64,000 bases of DNA, from contig NZ_VFTC01000024.1 of the NCBI RefSeq assembly GCF_007003975.1, forward strand, positions 47,114 through 111,113. Direction: 5' to 3'. The notes beneath the pieces are model-generated. The model was not told the DNA's origin. It did not search any database and worked only from the letters and a program-made list of their open reading frames with translations. Below, piece by piece: positions 1 through 9,060 of the stretch (within the stretch, counting starts at the first letter, position 1; every line of letters begins with the position of its first letter). The position numbers were made by a program, and so were the translations under genes. This DNA is from Mesorhizobium sp. WSM4306. Lineage in GTDB: Bacteria; Pseudomonadota; Alphaproteobacteria; Rhizobiales; Rhizobiaceae.

Positions 1-1281
1 CTTGGCGATGCGGAAGGCGAATTTGAGATCGGCCATCTCAGCCGCTGTCGGCGCGCGCCTGGTCACCACCTTGAGTTCGAGATCGTCGACCACCGCATTG
101 TCGCGGCCCTGGACGAGCATACCGCCGGCGACGGACTTCACCGTGGTGCCGGCAGAACGCGGATCGGGCAGGCCGCCGGTGACCAGCAGGCGCAGGTTCT
201 TCCTGGCGGCAACGATGCGGACGGCGTCTTCCGAGGCGTTCGGCGCGATGATCACTTCGGTGAAGGTCTTGACGATCTCCTCGGCCGCCTCGGCATCGAG
301 GATGCGGTTCATGGCGACGATGCCGCCAAAGGCCGAGACCGGATCACAGGCCAATGCTCTCGCATAGGCCTCGGTCAGTGACGCGCCTTCGGCAACGCCG
401 CACGGGTTGGCGTGCTTGATGATGGCGACCGCGGCGCAGCGGTTGGGATCGAACTCGCCGACCAGTTCGAAGGCGGCGTCGGTGTCGTTGATGTTGTTGT
501 AGGACAGCTGCTTGCCCTGCAACTGGCGGGCCGTGGCGACGCCCGGACGCTTGTCGCCGTTGACGTAGAAACCGGCGCTCTGATGCGGGTTTTCGCCATA
601 GCGCATGACGCTTTCCAGCTTACCGCCGAAGGCACGCCATGTCGGATGCTCGATCTCCAGCGTCTCGGCGAACCAGCCGGAAATCGCCCCATCGTAGCTG
701 GCGGTGCGGGCAAAGGCCTTGGCTGCCAGCTTCTTGCGGAAGTCCAGCGACAGTGAGCCGATGTTCATCTCCAGCGCATTGAGCACCGAGGCGTAGTCGC
801 CGGGATCGGTGACAATGGCAACATAGGCGTGGTTCTTGGCCGAGGCGCGGATCATCGCCGGACCGCCAATGTCGATGTTCTCGACGATCGCTGCATAGTC
901 GGCGCCGGACCGGCGGACCTCCTCGAACGGGTAGAGATTGGAGACGAGGAGATCGATTGGCTCGATGCCGTGATCGTGCATGGCCTTGGCATGTTCGGGA
1001 TCGTCGCGCACGCCGAGCAGCGCGCCATGCACCGACGGATGCAGTGTCTTGACGCGGCCGTCCATGATCTCGGGAAAGCCGGTCAGTTCGGAGACGTCGC
1101 GCACGGCCAGCCCCGCATCGGCGATCGCCTTTGCCGTGCCGCCGGTCGACACCAGCTCGACGCCGGCCGCGGCCAGGCCTTTGGCGAAGTCGATCAGGCC
1201 GGTCTTGTCGAAAACGGAAAGCAGGGCGCGGCGGACCGGAACGAGGTCAGGTGCCGGAATGTTCTTGGCGGCGACGGCCAT
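1..1281 (-). CDS. purH: PurH, bifunctional AICAR transformylase/IMP cyclohydrolase (3' end outside window)
   Basis: Catalyses the last two steps of de novo purine synthesis in the cytoplasm: formylation of AICAR with 10-formyl-THF, then closure to IMP. About 427 codons are visible from the ATG; the C-terminal part runs off the left edge. The N-terminus has the MGS-like cyclohydrolase fold (SVFDKTGL, ELVSTGGTAKAI, GRVKTLHPSVHGALL), followed by the transformylase domain with MRYGENPHQSA and IIKHANPCGVA, where K and H are the known catalytic residues. It lies 107 nt downstream of the heparinase-like gene on the same strand, so the two may be co-transcribed. All open frames on the + strand here are shadows. 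Confidence 0.96.
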   Translation of the reverse strand, partial: MAVAAKNIPAPDLVPVRRALLSVFDKTGLIDFAKGLAAAGVELVSTGGTAKAIADAGLAVRDVSELTGFPEIMDGRVKTLHPSVHGALLGVRDDPEHAKAMHDHGIEPIDLLVSNLYPFEEVRRSGADYAAIVENIDIGGPAMIRASAKNHAYVAIVTDPGDYASVLNALEMNIGSLSLDFRKKLAAKAFARTASYDGAISGWFAETLEIEHPTWRAFGGKLESVMRYGENPHQSAGFYVNGDKRPGVATARQLQGKQLSYNNINDTDAAFELVGEFDPNRCAAVAIIKHANPCGVAEGASLTEAYARALACDPVSAFGGIVAMNRILDAEAAEEIVKTFTEVIIAPNASEDAVRIVAARKNLRLLVTGGLPDPRSAGTTVKSVAGGMLVQGRDNAVVDDLELKVVTRRAPTAAEMADLKFAFRIAK

Positions 1282-1388
1282 GGGCTGGCGGCCTTTCAGG
1301 GCTGATTGGAGAGCGTTGCCGGGCCGTAGCACATGACATCAGGAAATCAAGCAGGAAGGTCGAGCCGGGAGGCCGGCCGCCGCAATGG

Positions 1389-3113
1389 TCAGTTGTTCTC
1401 GGGGTAGCCGGCGATGCCGGTGCGCGTCAGCTGCCAATGCACCTCGGCAATCTCCGAGGCCTTGAAGGTCAGCACGATCTGACGGCTGCGCCGCGGGCCG
1501 CCAAGGCCGGCGAAATAGATCGATTCCTCCACTTCCGGCACCACTTCGGTGCAGGTGAACACCCAGGTGTCGGCCTGGTCGGCGGTCAGCACTAGGCGGT
1601 CATGCTCGTCCTGCAGTAGGTTGATGTCGGGATGAATGTGGAAGCGCACCACGACGAAGTCGCGGCCGTTGTTGCGGATCGCTGCACCGCCGGGACGCAG
1701 GAAGCGGTCCCGTCCGGCAAGCACATTACCCTCGCTCGACAGTTTCAGCTCACGCTCATGCTGGAAGCCGAAGCGCTGGACGTAGCCGTCATGGCGGGCG
1801 ATAAAGCCTTGCGCGCCCTTCTGGTCGATGCGCTTGCACGGCACATGCTGCGGGCCACCCAGCAATGGCGTGCCGAGCAGGTCGTTGACGCGCAGCGAAT
1901 GGGAAAAACGCGCCGACGAGGTGTCGTTGATGGTGGCGGTCGAATGCGCCGCCGTGGCGCGGGCCAGCGGCCGGAATTCGGCGGCACCATAGGTGTCGAT
2001 ACCGGCATTGACGACATAGTGCTGGCGGCCGGAAGACAGTTCGAAGGCCAGGCACCCGGCATGCGCGGCGTTGGACACGTCGACGGGCGGCGACGCGCCG
2101 GTATCGGCAATGACGGTCACGCCGCCCATAGACAGCCGCTCATAGCCGGAATGCGGTGCGTGCAGCAGCGGCGCGCCGGCGGTGTCGTCGTGGCGCAATA
2201 TGGTGGCGATGCGGTCGTGGATGGTGGCGCCCATGCCGTTGAAGCGGGCGAGGCTGCCGTCCTGGTGACGGAAGAAGCGCAGCGCCGGCAGCATGCGGTC
2301 GATGGCGCCCATAAGCGCTGCCGGCGGTGTCTCGGCCTGGTTGGCATAGGTCTGGCGCAACGGCAAAAGGTCGGCGAGCAGTTCAAGCACCGCCATCGGG
2401 TTGCGCGAAATATGGCCGCCATCGGGAAGGATCTGCCGGTCGAGTTCCTCGGCCAGATTGCGGGTGGCGCCGCGCAATGCCGAGGCCGGCGCCGGCAGCG
2501 ACAGCGCGGCGAAGGCAAGCGCGATGCGGGCGCGCAGCCTGTCCTTGCCGTCCGGCATTTCGCGCGCCATCGAGCGCAGATAGCGGATCTGCACGGCGAG
2601 CGATTTCAGAAAGGCGCGATAGAACGGAAATTCGGCCCCTTGTAGGACAACCGAGGAATGTTGCAGCCAGGCGATGACGCGCTTGGCGGTCGTGCCGGGC
2701 TCCCAAGCGATGCCGGAAATCTGGTTGCTATGCATGGCGATCCAGTCGGAAACCAGCGCGCGGGCATTGGCTGCGGCCAGCTCGGTGCCGGCGGCGCGCA
2801 TGTGGCGCAGCCAGCGGAAGCCGTGCAGCGTTTTCACCCAACCACGATTGGCAACGTCGATCTGGAACGGCGATTTGCCGCCGGTCTCGACCAGATGGCC
2901 CGACAGCGGATAGCGGCCATAATAGATTTCGAGCGCGATCTGCGGGTCGGCGAGCCTGAGATCCGGCGGCGCAATCAGGACGCGCTCCGGCGTGCGTCCG
3001 GAATAGCGCCAGCGATAGACTGGCCCTGCCCGCAGGCGCCGGCGCGTCTTGCGCCAAAACTCCTTGGCGACAAGCGTCCACAGACGTGTCGTACTGCCGG
3101 CAGCCAGTGCCAA
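1389..3113 (-). CDS. Heparinase II/III family protein
   Basis: A 574-residue protein with an N-terminal alpha-helical region (WLRHMRAAG, WIAMHSNQISG) and a C-terminal heparinase II/III-like beta-sandwich (AHSTATINDTSSARF, RHDGYVQRFGFQHER, HIHPDINLLQDE). The family includes polysaccharide lyases for acidic glycans, but this rhizobial type is usually encoded beside purH and rsmB and its substrate is unknown. No convincing signal peptide is visible. The chosen start is TTG, placed about 5 nt after a strong GAGGAGG Shine-Dalgarno. It is followed by purH on the same strand, suggesting a small conserved transcription unit. Family confidence is high; enzymatic activity is inferred. Confidence 0.88.
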   Translation of the reverse strand: MALAAGSTTRLWTLVAKEFWRKTRRRLRAGPVYRWRYSGRTPERVLIAPPDLRLADPQIALEIYYGRYPLSGHLVETGGKSPFQIDVANRGWVKTLHGFRWLRHMRAAGTELAAANARALVSDWIAMHSNQISGIAWEPGTTAKRVIAWLQHSSVVLQGAEFPFYRAFLKSLAVQIRYLRSMAREMPDGKDRLRARIALAFAALSLPAPASALRGATRNLAEELDRQILPDGGHISRNPMAVLELLADLLPLRQTYANQAETPPAALMGAIDRMLPALRFFRHQDGSLARFNGMGATIHDRIATILRHDDTAGAPLLHAPHSGYERLSMGGVTVIADTGASPPVDVSNAAHAGCLAFELSSGRQHYVVNAGIDTYGAAEFRPLARATAAHSTATINDTSSARFSHSLRVNDLLGTPLLGGPQHVPCKRIDQKGAQGFIARHDGYVQRFGFQHERELKLSSEGNVLAGRDRFLRPGGAAIRNNGRDFVVVRFHIHPDINLLQDEHDRLVLTADQADTWVFTCTEVVPEVEESIYFAGLGGPRRSRQIVLTFKASEIAEVHWQLTRTGIAGYPENN

Positions 3114-3137
3114 AACCCCTCCTCGTCACCTAGTGAT

Positions 3138-3187
3138 AGAGCATGATGTTGTCCGAAAGCCGCGTCACACTTTTCGGCATCATGCTC
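3138..3187. repeat. Short intergenic palindrome (rhizobial RIME-like)
   Basis: A 50-bp imperfect inverted repeat: AGAGCATGATGTTGTCCGAAA on one side pairs with TTTTCGGCATCATGCTC on the other around an 11-nt centre. I recognise it as a dispersed palindrome found many times in Mesorhizobium and related genomes between genes. It lies between the AraC gene 3' end and the heparinase gene start, both on the minus strand. Confidence 0.75.
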
Positions 3188-3330
3188 CGGTACCCCAGCA
3201 CAAGCTTATATGCTTCAAGAACTTATGCGAAGTCGAATTCGATCGACGTGAACGGCTTCACGCTCCCGGCGGCCGGTCAACGCCGAAAAAAGTCGAGCGA
3301 TTTCCGGGGGTAAGCCCGACAATCCGGCAC

Positions 3331-4173
3331 TCACCTGCGGTTGTGACGCGATCGGAACTCGCTCGGCGAACAGTTTTCGCGATCGCGAAACAGGCGCGAG
3401 AAATAAAAGGCGTCGTGGATGCCGACGGCGGCGGCGATGGATTCAATCGACGAATCGGAACCGGCCAGCATCTGCTTGGCGCGGTCGAGCCGAATGCGCA
3501 ATTGAAAGGCCTTGGGGGACATGCCGGTGGCCAGCGCGAACCTGCGGCGCATGGTTGCCGGCGACATCCCGAATTTCGCGGCGAAGACGTCGAGATCGAT
3601 CGGATCGCAGGCGCAGCGGCGCAATTCGTCGATGATGGGCCGGATGTCGGCGGCACCGTGAAGGCCCGGATCTCGTTCTCGATTGCTCCGATCCGCGGCT
3701 TGGCGGGCGGCCCGCACGACGATGCCATGCATCGTGGCAGCGGCTTCCGCCTGGCTCAGCACCGTATCGAGCGAAAGCTCGCTGTGCAGTCTGTCAAACA
3801 GACGCTGCATCTCGCTGAGATCGTGCAACGGCACGACGGGTGCGTCCTCGGCGATGAGCCGCAGCCGGGTGAAATCCCGCGTCAGGGCACCGTCGAACAG
3901 CGCCCAGCGCTCAAGCCAGCCGGAGGCGTCCGGTCCATAGGAATGCGTCTTGCCGGGAAACAGCCAGAACAAAGCGGGCGCTGTGACCGTCTGCACGCCG
4001 AAAGCTTTGGTTTCGAGCCAGCCTTGACCATCCTCGACCAGCACTACGGCGAACTCTGGCAACTTGCGTATGTTGATCGCCTGGGTGACGCGATGCCGGC
4101 CAATCCCGGTAACCGACAGGCCGCCAGCGGCGGACGGCGCCGATCTGTAGAGTGCAAAAGGGCGATCGGGCAT
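3331..4173 (-). CDS. AraC family transcriptional regulator
   Basis: A 280-residue regulator with an N-terminal cupin-like ligand-binding half (GQGWLETKAF, PALFWLFPGKTHSYGP) and a C-terminal AraC/XylS double helix-turn-helix (FAAKFGMSPATMRRRFALATG, FQLRIRLDRAKQML, IAAAVGIHDAFYFSRLFRDRENCSPSEFR). It is divergent from the PhyH-type dioxygenase, with 83 bp between the starts, so it very likely controls that gene and itself. The ligand cannot be read from the sequence. The Shine-Dalgarno before the ATG is poor. Confidence 0.9.
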   Translation of the reverse strand: MPDRPFALYRSAPSAAGGLSVTGIGRHRVTQAINIRKLPEFAVVLVEDGQGWLETKAFGVQTVTAPALFWLFPGKTHSYGPDASGWLERWALFDGALTRDFTRLRLIAEDAPVVPLHDLSEMQRLFDRLHSELSLDTVLSQAEAAATMHGIVVRAARQAADRSNRERDPGLHGAADIRPIIDELRRCACDPIDLDVFAAKFGMSPATMRRRFALATGMSPKAFQLRIRLDRAKQMLAGSDSSIESIAAAVGIHDAFYFSRLFRDRENCSPSEFRSRHNRR

Positions 4174-4256
4174 GAGCGAAAAGTCCAGTCTTTCGTTCTA
4201 TCCATGGCCGGAGCGATGGCAGACGTGGCACTGCTTGCTGAGATGACAATTCGTGG

Positions 4257-5201
4257 ATGACTGAAATGTCAAGATCAACAAGCCGAGCAGAGCTTGAGGA
4301 CACTGTTCCGCCGATCGCTCTGATCGCGAACGGCAAGACATTGTCGACGGCGCCGAACCGGCTGGGCTATCTCTCGCCGACCGACCCCAAGGTCGGCATC
4401 GAGACGATCCGCAAGCTCTTTGCCGAGCAAGGCTATGTCTGGCTGAAAGGCGTGCTGCCGCGCAGCGACGTCATCGATTTTCGCGGCTGGGTGTTTTCGC
4501 ATCTGGCCGATACCGGGCTGCTGAAGTCTGGGTCCGATCCTGCGCTTGGGCAGGCGGCGGCCGGTGTATTCGACCGCCAGCTCGCCGATCGCCGGCTGAT
4601 GGCGCTGGTTCGTTCCACCGCCTATGAAGGATTTTGTGCGCAGCCGCCGATGTCGCGGCTGATGGATGCGTTTGTCGGCGGGCTGTCCTACCTGCACAAG
4701 CGCAAGCTCATGCGCTTCACCCTGCCCGGCACGACTGTGGCGACGCCGGCGCATTACGATCTCGTCTATCTGCGCGGCGGCACCAGCCGCATCGTCACGG
4801 CCTGGATCCCGATCGGCGACGTTTCCGTCGACATGGGCGGTCTGGTCTATCTCCAGGGATCACACGCGATCGGCCTCGATATGGAAGCCCGCTTCGCCAG
4901 GGACAATGCCGGGCTTAGCCCCGAGGAACGCATCAGCGCCTTTAACAGAAACATGAGCGAAGGCGGCTGGGTGTCGAAGGATCTGCCTGGCATGGCGGAG
5001 CGCTTCGACACACGCTGGCTGATCGCGGATTTCGAGGCCGGCGATGTCGTCCTGCACTCCCCCTACATGATCCATGCCTCGACCATCAACAAGAGCAGGG
5101 AGGGGCGTATCCGGCTCTCCACCGATATCCGCTACCAGAATGTCGACGATGAGATCGATGCGCGGTGGGGGAAGCCCTGGTCGCTTGACGACATGCTTTA
5201 G
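4257..5201 (+). CDS. Phytanoyl-CoA dioxygenase (PhyH) family protein
   Basis: A 314-residue Fe(II)/2-oxoglutarate-dependent oxygenase-like protein. The iron triad is readable: H166 and D168 in ATPAHYDLVYL, and a distal histidine in GDVVLHSPYMIHAS (H267 or H273), followed by INKSREGRIRLSTDIRY with an arginine suitable for 2-oxoglutarate. The double-stranded beta-helix core is complete. It is divergent from an AraC regulator, suggesting an inducible catabolic or secondary-metabolite step, but the substrate is unknown. A second ATG lies three codons in. A large palindrome begins at its stop codon. Confidence 0.85.
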   Translation: MTEMSRSTSRAELEDTVPPIALIANGKTLSTAPNRLGYLSPTDPKVGIETIRKLFAEQGYVWLKGVLPRSDVIDFRGWVFSHLADTGLLKSGSDPALGQAAAGVFDRQLADRRLMALVRSTAYEGFCAQPPMSRLMDAFVGGLSYLHKRKLMRFTLPGTTVATPAHYDLVYLRGGTSRIVTAWIPIGDVSVDMGGLVYLQGSHAIGLDMEARFARDNAGLSPEERISAFNRNMSEGGWVSKDLPGMAERFDTRWLIADFEAGDVVLHSPYMIHASTINKSREGRIRLSTDIRYQNVDDEIDARWGKPWSLDDML

Positions 5202-5342
5202 GATGTATCGATATTCAGGTGAGGCCGGCCTGCGAGCGCCGGTTTCTTGCGCTTCCGGTGCTCACGTACTTCAGTACGCTCCGCTCCGGTTCTCAGAAAC
5301 CGCCGCTCTCGGCGCGGCCTGACCTGAATCTCGACACATCCT
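5200..5342. repeat. Large (~143 bp) palindromic element, copy 1
   Basis: The outer arms AGGATGTATCGATATTCAGG and CCTGAATCTCGACACATCCT are complementary with two or three mismatches, and pairing continues inward toward a core containing GCTTCCGGTGCTCACG, a GTACTTCAGTAC mini-hairpin and CGCTCCGGTTCTC. It starts on the stop codon of the PhyH gene and fills most of the gap to the convergent rsmB gene. The same core, with different but still self-complementary arms, recurs after lptE. It may act as a bidirectional terminator; no T-tract is seen. Confidence 0.8.
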
Positions 5343-5359
5343 GGGCGACGCGTTGCACC

Positions 5360-6739
5360 CTAAGCGACACGCCGCATGCGGGCGGCGAAGAAGCCGTCCA
5401 GGCCGGAAATCCCCGGCGAACCTAGGTCGAAATCGGCTGGTGTGGTGCGCAGCGTGCCCTGGCTGGTCAGGAAAGCATCGATGCCGTCGATCTCGCCCGG
5501 CTGCAATGGATCGTTGGCGATGGTTTTGTTGCCGGCCAGAAAGACGCGGTAAAGATCTTCGCCTTCGATCGGGTCGAGCGAGCAGTTGGAAAAAACAATC
5601 CGACCGCCCGGTTTGACCAAGGTGACGGCGCGGGCGAGCAGCCTTGCCTGCAGGTCGGCAAGCTTTTCGACATCGGCCATGGTCTTGGTCCACGGTACGT
5701 CGGGATGCCGCCGCACCGTGCCGGTGGAAGAGCAGGGGGCGTCGAGCAGGACGGCGTCGAAAAGCTCCGCCGGCTGGTACTTCAGCAGATCGGCCTGGAC
5801 GATGTCCGCCGACAGGCCGAGCCGTTCGAGGTTCTGCGTCAGTCGCGCCAGGCGGTTCTTCGAGGTGTCGACGGCGGTGACTTTTGCGCCGGCCAGGATC
5901 AACTGGGCGGTCTTGCCGCCCGGTGCGGCGCAGAGGTCGGCGACGCGCAATCCTTTGACATCGCCGAACAGCCGTGCCGGAAAACTGGCCGCGGCATCCT
6001 GAACCCACCAGGCGCCATCCTCGAAGCCGGGCAGTTCGGTGACGGAGGCGCTGAGCTTTTCCACCCGGATCGTGCCGGTCGGCAGCACGATGCCACCGAG
6101 CTTTTCGGCCCACAGTTCGGGATCGGCCTTGACGGTGAAGTCGACCGGAGCCTCCACCCGGTGAGCAGCGAGAATCTGCTTCGTCTTGTCGGCGCCATAG
6201 GCGGCCTTCAGCCTATCCGAGAACCACTTTGGCGCTTCGTCGGTGGCGGCGAGGGCTGCCGGCAGTTCGGTTTCCTTGGCGCGTGCCAACGTGCGCAGCA
6301 CGCCGTTGACGAGGCCGGAAAAGCGCTGCGTGCGGGGATCGGATTTTGCGTGGGTCACGGCAAGGTCGACGGCGGCGCTGTCAGGAATGTCGAGGAACAG
6401 GATTTGCGCCGCCGCGACATGCAATAGGTGCGACAGAGCCGTGGCGTTCGGTGGCAGCGGCTTTTCCAACCGGCGGGCGAGGAGCCCGGCAATGGTCATG
6501 CGGTAGCGCAGCGCGGTCACCAGTATGGCGCGCACCAGGCCGCGATCGCGCATATCGAGCGCCTTGTATTGCGGGTGGCCGTTCTCATGGTCGGTCAGCC
6601 CGTCGAGTGGTGTCCTGGCATCGATGACGGCGGCCAGCAGCCGCGCCGCCGCCTTGCGCGCGGCGAGGCCGGCGAACGGTTCGTCGGAGCTGGTTTCGCG
6701 ATTGCCTGAATGTGCGGGCCGGCCTCTGGCTTCGCTCAC
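5360..6739 (-). CDS. rsmB: RsmB/NOP family 16S rRNA (cytosine-5) methyltransferase
   Basis: A SAM-dependent methyltransferase expected to modify C967 of 16S rRNA during small-subunit maturation. The N-terminus carries a NusB-like RNA-binding domain (ARKAAARLLAAVID, MRDRGLVRAILVTALR). The C-terminus has the Rossmann fold with DLCAAPGGKT (SAM binding), LLDAPCSSTGT (catalytic Cys region) and the second conserved Cys in FSNCSLDP. I chose the GTG at 6739, which overlaps the htpX stop as GTGA, instead of a longer frame into htpX. The overlap implies translational coupling with htpX. Result: 459 residues. Confidence 0.92.
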   Translation of the reverse strand: MSEARGRPAHSGNRETSSDEPFAGLAARKAAARLLAAVIDARTPLDGLTDHENGHPQYKALDMRDRGLVRAILVTALRYRMTIAGLLARRLEKPLPPNATALSHLLHVAAAQILFLDIPDSAAVDLAVTHAKSDPRTQRFSGLVNGVLRTLARAKETELPAALAATDEAPKWFSDRLKAAYGADKTKQILAAHRVEAPVDFTVKADPELWAEKLGGIVLPTGTIRVEKLSASVTELPGFEDGAWWVQDAAASFPARLFGDVKGLRVADLCAAPGGKTAQLILAGAKVTAVDTSKNRLARLTQNLERLGLSADIVQADLLKYQPAELFDAVLLDAPCSSTGTVRRHPDVPWTKTMADVEKLADLQARLLARAVTLVKPGGRIVFSNCSLDPIEGEDLYRVFLAGNKTIANDPLQPGEIDGIDAFLTSQGTLRTTPADFDLGSPGISGLDGFFAARMRRVA

Positions 6740-7758
6740 GACCACGGACCTTTGGGTCCGGTCGGGTTGCGGCCCCACGGGTTGGGCTTTGGCTGTTCCG
6801 GTTCGGCCGGCGGCTCGGGCTGCGCCGGCCTGCCCCATGGACCTTGGCCATCGGCCTGCAGTTCTTCGGTGGGCACGGGCGCTTGGCGCGGCGCCGGCTG
6901 GTTGGTGCGGCCCGCCATGTCGCGCGCCATCGCCTGCAGCGCGGCGATGCGGTTGTCGGTGTTCGGGTGGGTCGAAAACAGGCTGTCCATGCGCTCGCCG
7001 TGCAAGGGATTGATGATGAAGAGATGCGCGGTCGCGGGGTTGCGCTCGGCATCCGGGTTGCGGATGCGTTCGGCGCCGCGAGCGATCTTGTCAAGCGCTG
7101 ATGCCAGCCAAAGCGGATTTCCGACGATTTCAGCACCCCGCCGGTCGGCCTCGTACTCGCGCGTGCGGCTGACCGCCATCTGCACGATCATGGCGGCAAA
7201 GGGCGCGACCAGCATCGCCACCAGCACGCCGACAAAGCCGAACGGATTGTTGTTGTCGCGGCTGCCGCCGAAGAAGAAGGCGAAATTGCCGAGCATCGAG
7301 ATGGCGCCGGCGAGCGTCGCCACGATGGTCATGGTCAGCGTATCGCGGTGCTGGATGTGGGCGAGTTCATGCGCCATGACCGCCGCCACCTCCTCATGCG
7401 AAAGACGCTCCAGCAGGCCGGTCGAGGCCGCGACGGCGGCGTTCTCGGGATTGCGGCCGGTGGCGAAGGCATTGGGCTGCGGGTTGTCGATCAGGTAGGT
7501 CTTCGGCATCGGCAGGCCGGCCTGCTTGGCAAGCGCCTCGACGATGGCGTAAAATTCGGGCGCGTTCCTGGCGTCGACCTCGACGGCATGGTTCATCGAC
7601 AACACCATCTTGTCGGCGTTCCAGTAGCTGAACAGGTTGGTGCCGGCGGCGACCAGGAAGGCGATCATCATGCCGCCGGTGCCGCCGATCAGGAAGCCGA
7701 CGCCCATGAACAGCGCCGTCATTGCGGCCAGAAGCATGGCGGTGCGTAGCGTGCTCAT
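6736..7758 (-). CDS. htpX: HtpX, membrane zinc metalloprotease
   Basis: An M48B integral-membrane protease involved in quality control of inner-membrane proteins. The 340-residue product has two N-terminal membrane segments (MLLAAMTALFMGVGFLIG, MMIAFLVAAGTNLFSYW), the zinc motif HELAH at residues 130-134, two further hydrophobic stretches, and the third ligand region SRTREYEADRRGAEI. The start MSTLRTAML matches the family; an upstream in-frame ATG would add nine unlikely residues. The proline-rich C-terminal tail (EPPAEPEQPKPNPWGR) resembles other rhizobial HtpX proteins. The stop overlaps the rsmB start. Confidence 0.95.
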   Translation of the reverse strand: MSTLRTAMLLAAMTALFMGVGFLIGGTGGMMIAFLVAAGTNLFSYWNADKMVLSMNHAVEVDARNAPEFYAIVEALAKQAGLPMPKTYLIDNPQPNAFATGRNPENAAVAASTGLLERLSHEEVAAVMAHELAHIQHRDTLTMTIVATLAGAISMLGNFAFFFGGSRDNNNPFGFVGVLVAMLVAPFAAMIVQMAVSRTREYEADRRGAEIVGNPLWLASALDKIARGAERIRNPDAERNPATAHLFIINPLHGERMDSLFSTHPNTDNRIAALQAMARDMAGRTNQPAPRQAPVPTEELQADGQGPWGRPAQPEPPAEPEQPKPNPWGRNPTGPKGPWS

Positions 7759-7863
7759 CGTCTGCTCCGTTTGCGGCCGCGGCAAAAAGGGGTCGATCCG
7801 GGTGTCATCATCGCTATATGATGGGAAACGCCGCCTCTCGTTTCAATCCGCCGGAACTATCGC

Positions 7864-8085
7864 ATGACCGACGAAACCAGCAAAGCCGACACCGATCCGT
7901 ATGGCGCTGCGCCTCCGAAGGACCTGACACCCGCCGCCCGCCGCGCGCTGGCCGAGGCCAAGGCGCGCCGTGACGAGTATCGCCAGAAGGAAGCTGCGCT
8001 GCCGAAAGAGGTCGGCGGCCGCGGCGGCAAGGAACCCGGTCGCTACGGCGACTGGGAGGTCAAGGGCTTGGCTACGGATTTCTAG
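7864..8085 (+). CDS. DUF1674 protein, SDHAF4-like succinate dehydrogenase assembly factor
   Basis: A 73-residue protein ending in GKEPGRYGDWEVKGLATDF, the diagnostic C-terminal motif of DUF1674 and of mitochondrial SDHAF4/Sdh8. In mitochondria this factor binds flavinylated SdhA and promotes succinate dehydrogenase assembly; the bacterial role is inferred from that. The N-terminal half is charged and Ala-rich (TPAARRALAEAKARRDEYRQKE), probably helical. It is divergent from htpX and convergent with the HAD gene. Confidence 0.85.
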   Translation: MTDETSKADTDPYGAAPPKDLTPAARRALAEAKARRDEYRQKEAALPKEVGGRGGKEPGRYGDWEVKGLATDF

Positions 8086-8100
8086 AGTTCGGGAACAAAG

Positions 8101-8214
8101 AGCTGAGGAAATGAAGAACTGAAGAACTGAAGAGTTGAAGAAAGGCGCATCGCGCACGATGGTTTCAGTTCCTCAGTTCCTCAGTTCCTCAGTTCCTCAG
8201 TTCCTCAATTCCTC
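8101..8214. repeat. Inverted pair of 8-bp tandem repeat arrays
   Basis: The left array has about three copies of AAGAACTG (one diverged). The right array has five copies of CAGTTCCT followed by one CAATTCCT. The two units are nearly reverse complements of each other (AAGAACTG versus AGGAACTG), so the region can fold as a slippable hairpin. It fills the convergent junction between the DUF1674 and HAD genes, and its right end covers the HAD stop codon. Confidence 0.85.
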
Positions 8215-8878
8215 AGGCCGCGCTGCGCTGCGGCTCCAAGGTCATCCAGCCACCGTCATCGACGGCGATGGCGACAGCGTCATAGCCGGCTATCGCGGTA
8301 TGCTGCGTCGCCATCGGGTGCTGGTGGGTGGCGCTGATCACCATCACCGACGCTCCTGCCGTCTCGGCGGCTGCGATGCCTGCCGGGGCATCTTCGAAGA
8401 CCAGGCAATCGCCTATATCGACGCCGAGCCGTTTTGCCGCGAGCAGGAAACAGTCGGGCGCCGGTTTGCCGTGCGAAACATCCTCGCCCGCGACCATCAA
8501 GGCCGGAACCGGGATGCCGGCCGCCTGCATGCGCAGCAGCGCCAGCGGGCGCGGCGCCGAAGTGACGATCGCCCAGCGCTCGGGCGGCAAAGCGTTGAGA
8601 AACGGCACGGCGCCGGCGATCGGAAGCACGCCTTCGACGTCATCCGACTCGGCCTGCAACAACACATGCGCCTCGTGGACCGGGTCGACACCGGGAAGCG
8701 CCAGCCTGGTGATGGTCTCGACCGCGCGCACGCCGTGGATCGTCGGCAGGAAGGTTTCGACGTCGAGACCATGCCGACGCGCCCATGCCGCCCAGACCCG
8801 CTCGGCCGAAGCAATCGAATTGAGCACCGTGCCATCCATATCGAAGAGGAAGGCGGCGAATTTTCTGCCTGCAAACAT
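8213..8878 (-). CDS. HAD-IA family hydrolase, probable sugar-phosphate phosphatase
   Basis: A 221-residue HAD-superfamily protein. Motif I FLFDMDGTVLNS gives the nucleophilic and acid/base aspartates, motif II is IVTSAPR, motif III lysine is in HGKPAPDCF, and motif IV is CLVFEDAPAGIAAA. An alpha-helical cap follows motif I, as in the DOG1/phosphoglycolate phosphatase subgroup. The ATG used lies behind GGAAAA; a longer upstream frame has no conserved sequence. It is divergent from the transglutaminase-like gene. The substrate is not predictable from the sequence. Confidence 0.88.
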   Translation of the reverse strand: MFAGRKFAAFLFDMDGTVLNSIASAERVWAAWARRHGLDVETFLPTIHGVRAVETITRLALPGVDPVHEAHVLLQAESDDVEGVLPIAGAVPFLNALPPERWAIVTSAPRPLALLRMQAAGIPVPALMVAGEDVSHGKPAPDCFLLAAKRLGVDIGDCLVFEDAPAGIAAAETAGASVMVISATHQHPMATQHTAIAGYDAVAIAVDDGGWMTLEPQRSAA

Positions 8879-9060
8879 AAGATTTTCCAACGGGGTCAGG
8901 GAGCGTTTCAGGAGGGTCAAAACATGTCGTTCGACGGTAACGTCGCCACGCCCGCCTGGGAAGGCGTGGGCGGTCCTTTTCGATAGTTCCAGGGAACCAT
9001 GGTCCCGCTTCTGGCGTTTGAGCAAGACTGTTTTCCACGAGATCGACGGGGGGACTTGCG

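Noticed and set aside
8101..8214. The regular repeats considered as a CRISPR array
   Set aside because: The units are 8 bp without spacers and no cas genes are present.
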